22,964 nucleotides of DNA from DASVLX01 sp035552275 (GTDB lineage Bacteria > Actinomycetota > Actinomycetes > Mycobacteriales > Pseudonocardiaceae): the NCBI GenBank assembly GCA_035552275.1, contig DASZLR010000069.1:1-22964 (forward strand). The letters run 5' to 3'. A program made the position numbers and the translations under genes. The first letter of the stretch is position 1. Every line of letters starts with the position of its first letter. Shown here in pieces: positions 18,494 to 22,964 of this stretch. The notes under the pieces are model-generated. The model saw only the letters and a list, made by a program, of their open reading frames with translations, had not been told where the DNA came from and did not search any database.

Positions 18494-19144
18494 ATGGCGG
18501 ACGTGGTGGAGCGGCTGACCGACAAGCTGACCGACAGCGAGGGACCGGGGACCCGGCGACGTCGCGGCCGACGACCGTCCGGAGAGGACACTCGGGCCGC
18601 ACTGCTGGCCGCGGCCCTGGAAGTGTTCGGCGAGCAGGGTTTCGACAGTGCGACCGTCCGGGGAATCGCCACCCGCGCCGGGGTGGACGCCGCCATGGTC
18701 AACCACTGGTTCGGCGGCAAGCGCGGGCTGTTCCTGGCCGCCATTCAGGCGCCGTTCGACCCGACCGCGCTGATCGACGCGGCGATCAGCGGCGATCCGG
18801 ACACCGTGGCCGAGCGCATCATCCGGGTGTTCGTCACCGCCTGGGACACCCACCGCAGCCGGTTCCGGGCGTTGATGCGGAACATCGCGGGCAACGACTC
18901 GGCGGCGGCCACGATGCGCGATTTCGTCTTCAACGCGGTGATCCGGCGGGTGACCGACACCATCGGCGTGGACCGGGCCGAGTTGCGAACGTCGCTGTGC
19001 GCCTCGCAGCTGATCGGCCTGGGGATGGCGCGCTACGTGCTGGACCTGGAACCGTTGATGTCAGCGGACATCGAAACCGTGGTGGCCATGATCGCGCCCA
19101 CCCTCCAGCGGTACCTGACCGCCGACATCACGTCCGCCGGCTAG
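18494..19144 (+). CDS. TetR-family transcriptional regulator
   Basis: 216 residues from ATG 18494 (MADVVERLTDKLTDSEG). An upstream TTG at 18449 lies inside the putative operator and is rejected as the start. A basic linker RRRRGRRPSG precedes the TetR HTH (residues 33-80: TRAALLAAALEVFGEQGFDSATVRGIATRAGV...VNHWFGGKRGLF). The C-terminal ligand domain contains HRSRFRALMRNIAG and CASQLIGLGMARYVLDLEPL, typical of the TetR_C_17/18-like group. The ligand is unknown. It is divergent from trpE and convergent with gntR, sharing a CTAG in which both stops overlap. Confidence 0.92.
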   Translation: MADVVERLTDKLTDSEGPGTRRRRGRRPSGEDTRAALLAAALEVFGEQGFDSATVRGIATRAGVDAAMVNHWFGGKRGLFLAAIQAPFDPTALIDAAISGDPDTVAERIIRVFVTAWDTHRSRFRALMRNIAGNDSAAATMRDFVFNAVIRRVTDTIGVDRAELRTSLCASQLIGLGMARYVLDLEPLMSADIETVVAMIAPTLQRYLTADITSAG

Positions 19145-19878
19145 AAATCGCCGCCCGAATCACCCAGCATCGCCTGTGCGGCTTCATCGATGATGTCCCG
19201 CATGGCGGTCTCGGCCGCCGTCGGATCACCGCTCTGGACGGCCTGCGCGACGTCCGCGTGCAACCGGATCGCCGCCGGATTGGGCCGCGCGGGCATCAGA
19301 TCGTGGTGGGTCCGGCCGGCGAGCACCTCCGCGACCACATCGGTGAGCGCGGCCAGCATCTCGTTGCCGGAGGCCGCCAACAGCGCCCGGTGGAACCGAA
19401 CGTCGGCGTCCAGATAAGCGGTGAGGTCGCCGGACTTGCCGTGCACGGCCATGTCCATCACCGCGCCCGTCATCACCCCGCACTGCTCGGGCGTCGCTCG
19501 TTGGGCGGCCAGCGACGCCGCGACCGGCTCAACACCCCGGCGCAGCTCGCTGAGGGACTGCAACTGGACTTCCCGGCCGGCCCCGTCCAACCGCCAGCGG
19601 ATGATCCGCGGATCGAACACGTTCCATTCGCCGTGCGGTGCGACCGTGACGCCGACCCGACGACGACTGCGCACCAGGCCCATCGACTCCAACACCCGGA
19701 TCGCTTCGCGGACGACCGAGCGCGACACCCCGAAGCGGGTCTCCAGCTGCTCGATCTTGAGCACGTCACCCTCGGCCAGAGCGGCGGACGTGATCAGGGC
19801 GCCCAGTTGGTCCAGGACACCCGTGTGCAGATCACCACTGGTCAGCTCTGTTGTCCTCACGGTGACCAATCCTCGCAC
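19141..19878 (-). CDS. gntR: GntR/FadR-family (FCD) regulator, probably of gluconate use
   Basis: 245 residues. The GTG at 19878 has GAGGG 7 nt upstream. The N-terminal winged HTH (about 20-82: LKIEQLETRFGVSRSVVREAIRVLESMGLV) is followed by an FCD ligand domain. Its metal-binding candidates are Asp159, His163 and His207 (YLDADVRFHRALLAAS; RLHADV). The gene is divergent from gntK-gntP, as in gluconate operons of other actinomycetes where GntR represses the operon and is released by gluconate or its phosphate. Its own target is probably the inverted GATATG motifs in the shared promoter. Confidence 0.9.
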   Translation of the reverse strand: MRGLVTVRTTELTSGDLHTGVLDQLGALITSAALAEGDVLKIEQLETRFGVSRSVVREAIRVLESMGLVRSRRRVGVTVAPHGEWNVFDPRIIRWRLDGAGREVQLQSLSELRRGVEPVAASLAAQRATPEQCGVMTGAVMDMAVHGKSGDLTAYLDADVRFHRALLAASGNEMLAALTDVVAEVLAGRTHHDLMPARPNPAAIRLHADVAQAVQSGDPTAAETAMRDIIDEAAQAMLGDSGGDF

Positions 19879-19911
19879 GATTGAGCCCTCGCGCTCGTCC
19901 TGATCGATATA

Positions 19912-19951
19912 GATATGTCTAATTGGCTCGCTGTGGTGTTAAAGTCATATC
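19912..19951. promoter_or_regulatory. Paired inverted motifs in the gntR / gntKP divergent promoter
   Basis: GATATGTCT (19912-19920) and AGTCATATC (19943-19951) are inverted copies (8 of 9 positions) 31 bp apart, about three helical turns. This lies in an AT-rich patch of a GC-rich chromosome. A TTGGCT (19923-19928) and CATATC (19946-19951) at 17-bp spacing could form the gntK promoter, so the right copy would block RNA polymerase. GntR binding is inferred. Confidence 0.5.
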
Positions 19952-19981
19952 AATCACGACAGCCCAACGAAGGGTGAGGTC

Positions 19982-20536
19982 ATGCAAGGGATGCGACCAC
20001 GGACGTTCGCGGCGCCGCTGTTGGTTGTCATGGGCGTTTCCGGCTCGGGCAAGACGACCATCGGCGCGGCGCTCGCCCAGCGACTGCGGGTGCCGTTCGC
20101 CGACGCCGACAACTTCCACAGCGCGGCCAACGTCGCCAAGATGTCCGCCGGAATCCCGCTGGACGACGCCGACCGGCTGCCCTGGCTGCACTACATCGGA
20201 CAGTGGCTGGCCGACCACGTCGACGACGGCGGGGTGACGAGTTGCTCGGCGCTCAAGCGGTCCTACCGGGACCTGCTGCGCGCGGCCGCGCCGACCGTGA
20301 GCTTCGTGCACCTGGACGGTCCGATCGAGGTCGTCCGCCGTCGGCTGGCCGGCCGGCCCGGCCACTTCATGCCGGCGTCGCTGATCGACTCGCAGTTCGA
20401 GACTCTGGAGCCGCTCGCGCCCGAGGAGCACGGCATCGTGCTCGATCTCGACAACGACGTGGACGAGATCGTGGACAGCTACCTCGCCGCCACGCACCTG
20501 CCCCGGATCAGCCCTCGGATCGGCGGTGCCGCGTGA
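19982..20536 (+). CDS. gntK: Gluconokinase
   Basis: 184 residues. It phosphorylates gluconate to 6-phosphogluconate for the pentose phosphate pathway. The Walker A motif GVSGSGKTT is at 18-26. DADNFHSAANVAKMSAGIPLDDADRLPWL (about 42-70) is the conserved gluconate-binding stretch of this family. CSALKRSYRDLLR and FVHLDGP...RL.GR.GHFMP...DSQFETLEPL complete it. The ATG has AAGGG 7 nt upstream. The stop overlaps the GTG of the permease gene (GTGA). Confidence 0.96.
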   Translation: MQGMRPRTFAAPLLVVMGVSGSGKTTIGAALAQRLRVPFADADNFHSAANVAKMSAGIPLDDADRLPWLHYIGQWLADHVDDGGVTSCSALKRSYRDLLRAAAPTVSFVHLDGPIEVVRRRLAGRPGHFMPASLIDSQFETLEPLAPEEHGIVLDLDNDVDEIVDSYLAATHLPRISPRIGGAA

Positions 20537-21927
20537 CCGCCGCGCTGGCCGCGTCGACCCAGCTGGCGGCTGCTTCGACACATCTGGCTGCTGGGCCGTC
20601 CGCCGGACGACTGGTGCCGGCCGCGCTCATCGGCATCGCGCTGATCATCGTGTTGATCACCCAGTTCAAGGTGCATCCGTTTCTGGGACTGGCCATCGGC
20701 TCGCTGGTGGTCGCGGCGATCGCCGGCATGCCGATGAGCAAGGCCGTCACCAGCTTCGGGCAGGGGTTCGGCGACACGGCCGCGAGCGTCGGAACCCTGA
20801 TCGCGCTGGGCGCCATGTTCGGCAAGCTGCTCGCCGACTCCGGCGGGGCCGATCAGATCGTGGACACCATCGTCGGGCATTCCAGCCGGCGGTCGCTGCC
20901 CTGGGCGATGGCCGCGGTGGGCGCGCTGATCGGGTTGCCGATGTTCTTCGAGATCGGCCTGGTGCTGCTGATGCCGGTCATCTACCTGGTGTCCCGCCGC
21001 TCCGGACAGTCCTTGATCCAGGTGGGCATTCCCGCGCTCGCCGGTCTGTCGGTGATCCACGGGCTGGTGCCGCCGCACCCCGGGCCGATGGTCGCGGTCA
21101 CCGCCCTGCACGCCAATCTCGGCGTGACGCTGGGTCTCGGCGTGCTGATCGCGCTGCCGACCGTGGTCATCGCCGGTCCGTTGTTCGGCAAACTGGCCGC
21201 GCGCTGGGTGGACGTGCCCGCGCCGGACCTGTTCCAGACGCCCGAACGGGACGACGATGTCCCGCGCCCGTCGTTCGCCGTCACGATCGGCAGCGTCCTG
21301 CTGCCCATCGCGCTGATGCTGGGCAAGGCCATTGTGGACATCGCCGTCACCGGCTCGACCGTGCGCGGGGTCTTCGATTTCCTTGGCACCCCGATCATCG
21401 CGCTGCTCATCGCCGTGGTGGTGGCCATGTTCACGCTCGGCGGCGGCGCGCGAATGAACCGGCAGGCCGTCCGCGACTCGCTGCAGTCCGGGCTGCCGCC
21501 GATCGCCGGCATCGTGCTGATCGTGTCCGCTGGCGGCGGGTTCAAGCAGATCCTGATCGACACCGGCATCGGCAAGCTCGTCGCGAACTGGGTCACCGGC
21601 AGCGGGATATCGGTGCTGCTGCTGGCGTGGTTCGTGGCCGTGCTGATCCGGCTGGCGACCGGATCGGCCACCGTGGCGACGGTGACCGCTTCCGGCATCC
21701 TGGCCCCGCTGGCGACCTCGCTGGGCACCGCTCAGACGTCGCTGCTGGTGCTCGCGATCGGCGCCGGCTCGCTGTTCTTCTCACACGTCAACGATGCCGG
21801 CTTCTGGTTGGTGAAGGAGTATTTCGGCACGACCGTGTGGCAGAACATCAAGACCTGGTCGATCATGGAGACGATCTTGTCGGTCGGTGGGCTCGGATTC
21901 GTGCTCATCGCGCACCTGATCATCTAG
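20533..21927 (+). CDS. gntP: GntP-family gluconate permease
   Basis: 464 residues, GTG start overlapping gntK by 4 bp. It is a polytopic inner-membrane transporter with about 12 to 14 hydrophobic segments. GntP features are GLPMFFEIGLVLLMPVIY, the HGLVPPHPGPMVAV motif (about 175-190), GGGFKQILIDTGIG, RLATGSATVATVTASGI and SLFFSHVNDAGFWLVKEYF. It imports D-gluconate by proton symport, feeding GntK. The first ~30 residues are Ala-rich and not conserved, so a later start is possible. It ends in a CTAG shared with the stop of the convergent VOC gene. Confidence 0.96.
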   Translation: MTAALAASTQLAAASTHLAAGPSAGRLVPAALIGIALIIVLITQFKVHPFLGLAIGSLVVAAIAGMPMSKAVTSFGQGFGDTAASVGTLIALGAMFGKLLADSGGADQIVDTIVGHSSRRSLPWAMAAVGALIGLPMFFEIGLVLLMPVIYLVSRRSGQSLIQVGIPALAGLSVIHGLVPPHPGPMVAVTALHANLGVTLGLGVLIALPTVVIAGPLFGKLAARWVDVPAPDLFQTPERDDDVPRPSFAVTIGSVLLPIALMLGKAIVDIAVTGSTVRGVFDFLGTPIIALLIAVVVAMFTLGGGARMNRQAVRDSLQSGLPPIAGIVLIVSAGGGFKQILIDTGIGKLVANWVTGSGISVLLLAWFVAVLIRLATGSATVATVTASGILAPLATSLGTAQTSLLVLAIGAGSLFFSHVNDAGFWLVKEYFGTTVWQNIKTWSIMETILSVGGLGFVLIAHLII

Positions 21928-22292
21928 CGCGGCGGCACTTCCTGCACGGCCCAACGGTTTCCGTCCGGATCGGCGAAGAACACGAACCGTCCCCACGGGA
22001 ACACCTCGACCTCGCTGACCTTCGTGCCGCGCTCGGCCAGTTCCGCGCGAGCGGAGTCGATGTCGGAGACGACAAGCTGGAGTCCTTCGACGGAGCCGGG
22101 CGCGGCATCGGAGAGTCCTTTGCCGATGGCGATGGAGCAGGCCGAGCCGGGCGGAGTGAGCTGCACGAAACGGATGTCGTCGCTGACCGTGTAGTCGTGG
22201 TCGGCGGTGAATCCGGCCTGTTCGGTGTAGAACGCCTTGGATCGGTCCACATCGGAGACCGGAACCGCGATCAGTTCGAGCTTGAAGTCCAT
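21924..22292 (-). CDS. VOC (glyoxalase/bleomycin-resistance-fold) family protein
   Basis: 122 residues from ATG 22292, chosen for GGAGGG 7 nt upstream and because MDFKLELIAVPVSDVDRSKAFY begins exactly at the fold's first strand. The frame is open further upstream, but that part contains simple repeats. Two beta-alpha-beta-beta-beta modules are visible (AVPVSDVDRSKAFYTEQAGF ... and LQLVVSDIDSARAELAERGTKV...FFADPDGNRWAVQE). The FFADPDGN.W.VQE ending is typical. The usual first-strand metal His is replaced (AVPVSD), so the activity cannot be predicted. It is convergent with gntP and upstream of nothing related. Confidence 0.88.
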   Translation of the reverse strand: MDFKLELIAVPVSDVDRSKAFYTEQAGFTADHDYTVSDDIRFVQLTPPGSACSIAIGKGLSDAAPGSVEGLQLVVSDIDSARAELAERGTKVSEVEVFPWGRFVFFADPDGNRWAVQEVPPR

Positions 22293-22379
22293 CAGGTGTC
22301 CCTCCATGTCACTCCCCGACTCAGTCATCCCCGACTCAGCTGCGCACCCGACGGTACCGCCGACCTCTGACAACGACGG

Positions 22380-22748
22380 CTAATCGGAAGCCAACAGCAG
22401 GTCGGCGTCGAAGCAGGTGCGGGTGCCGGTGTGGCAGGCGGGGCCGGTCTGCTCGACCACGAGCAGCACGGTGTCGCCGTCGCAGTCCAGCCGCACCTCG
22501 CGCACGTGCTGGGTGTGGCCGGAGGTCTCGCCCTTCACCCAGATTTCCTGCCGGCTGCGGGAGAAGTAGGTCCCCTTGCGGGTGGTGAGCGTGCGGTGCA
22601 GCGCCTCGTCGTTCATCCACGCGACCATCAGCACCTCGCCGGTGCCGTGCGCCTGCGCCACCGCGCAGACCAGGCCGTCGGCGTTGCGCTTGAGCCGCCC
22701 GGCGATCACCGGGTCCAGCCCGCCGCTCACCGGAACAGCGCCGCTCAT
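22380..22748 (-). CDS. hisI: Phosphoribosyl-AMP cyclohydrolase
   Basis: 122 residues. It opens the adenine ring of PR-AMP, the third step of histidine biosynthesis. MVAWMNDEAL, TYFSRSRQEIWVKGETSGH.Q and LDCDGDTVLLVVEQTGPACHTG..TCF are the family signatures. The zinc cysteines are Cys89, Cys105 and Cys112; the magnesium aspartates are Asp88, Asp90 and Asp92. It is monofunctional, without a fused HisE. The ATG overlaps the preceding membrane-protein stop (ATGA). It is probably the last gene of a his cluster entering from the right. Confidence 0.96.
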   Translation of the reverse strand: MSGAVPVSGGLDPVIAGRLKRNADGLVCAVAQAHGTGEVLMVAWMNDEALHRTLTTRKGTYFSRSRQEIWVKGETSGHTQHVREVRLDCDGDTVLLVVEQTGPACHTGTRTCFDADLLLASD

Positions 22749-22964
22749 CGGAACAGCCCGAAGTGCTCGCGGACCGGACCGGTGAACATCAGCACGATCG
22801 CGTACACCAGCGCGGCCACCAGGACCGCGGAAACCACGCGGGCCGGGCCAGGCCCACCGCCCAGCACGACCAGTAGGTGCCACAGCGTGCCGAGGACGAC
22901 GATGACCAGCACGATCGGCCGCGCCCACCGCCGGCCGATCAGCACCCCGGCGACGGCCAGCGCG
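22745..22964 (-). CDS. Small integral membrane protein, C-terminal part (runs off the right edge)
   Basis: The frame is open to the window edge, so the start is outside. At least 72 C-terminal residues are visible with two clear helices (ARPIVLVIVVLGTLWHLLVVLGG and ARVVSAVLVAALVYAIVLMF), part of an upstream hydrophobic segment, and the end GPVREHFGLFR. I do not recognise a named family. It overlaps hisI by ATGA, implying co-translation with the his cluster. Confidence 0.75.
   Translation of the reverse strand, partial: ALAVAGVLIGRRWARPIVLVIVVLGTLWHLLVVLGGGPGPARVVSAVLVAALVYAIVLMFTGPVREHFGLFR

Noticed and set aside
16743..18602. A 619-codon minus-strand frame overlapping trpE
   Set aside because: It is the shifted phase of trpE; the sequence is Arg/Gly-rich without motifs.
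22313..22339. Upstream start for the VOC gene including the repeated TCCCCGACTCAG (15-bp period)
   Set aside because: The ATG at 22292 has a strong ribosome-binding site and begins at the first strand of the fold; the upstream part is a short tandem repeat without protein-like conservation.
20526..22370. A 614-codon plus-strand frame
   Set aside because: It is an out-of-phase shadow of gntP and then antisense to the VOC gene; the translation is Arg/Ala/Gly-rich low complexity.

Overview
The window is high-GC (roughly 70%) DNA with strong GC bias at third codon positions, many GTG starts and short 1-8 bp gene overlaps. This is typical of an actinomycete. The gene order hisI ... trpE - Trp-operon membrane protein - trpC - trpB - trpA - lgt ... 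pyk matches the core order in Mycobacterium and relatives. Together with gltB/gltD next to lgt, it points to the Actinobacteria, probably the Pseudonocardiales (inference; no 16S or other marker is present).

Region by region. At 1-122 is the N-terminus of pyruvate kinase, leaving the window on the left. A DUF2461 gene (189-860, minus) is divergent from a large helicase-C3/WYL-like protein (932-3394, plus). The stretch 3395-5006 is the only accessory-looking part. It holds a promoter, a long leader with a possible 40-residue ORF and two hairpins, a small secreted two-cysteine protein, a perfect 17-bp intercistronic hairpin and an unrecognised 192-residue protein. Glutamate synthase follows (gltD 5031-6551, gltB 6544-11112, both minus), then lgt (11453-12559, minus).

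The tryptophan operon runs right to left: trpE (18388) - TP membrane protein - a 38-codon small ORF - trpC - trpB - trpA - an 85-residue HTH-like protein (12922). Nearly all junctions are ATGA/GTGA/TGATG-type overlaps. trpD and a stand-alone trpG are absent and must lie elsewhere. Divergent from trpE is a TetR regulator with a palindrome in the shared promoter. Next comes a compact gluconate module: gntR (minus), divergent from gntK-gntP (plus). Then come a VOC/glyoxalase-like protein (minus), hisI (minus) and the end of a small membrane protein that overlaps hisI.

Functionally, the window combines nitrogen assimilation (glutamate synthase, with a GlnR-like box over its promoter), Trp and His biosynthesis, lipoprotein diacylglyceryl transfer, gluconate uptake and phosphorylation, and glycolytic pyruvate kinase. 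I see no mobile element, CRISPR array, tRNA or rRNA, and no clearly new multi-gene system. The items most worth a second look are small: two tiny coupled genes inside the trp operon, the structured leader of the secreted protein, convergent genes sharing one CTAG for both stop codons, and several candidate operators.
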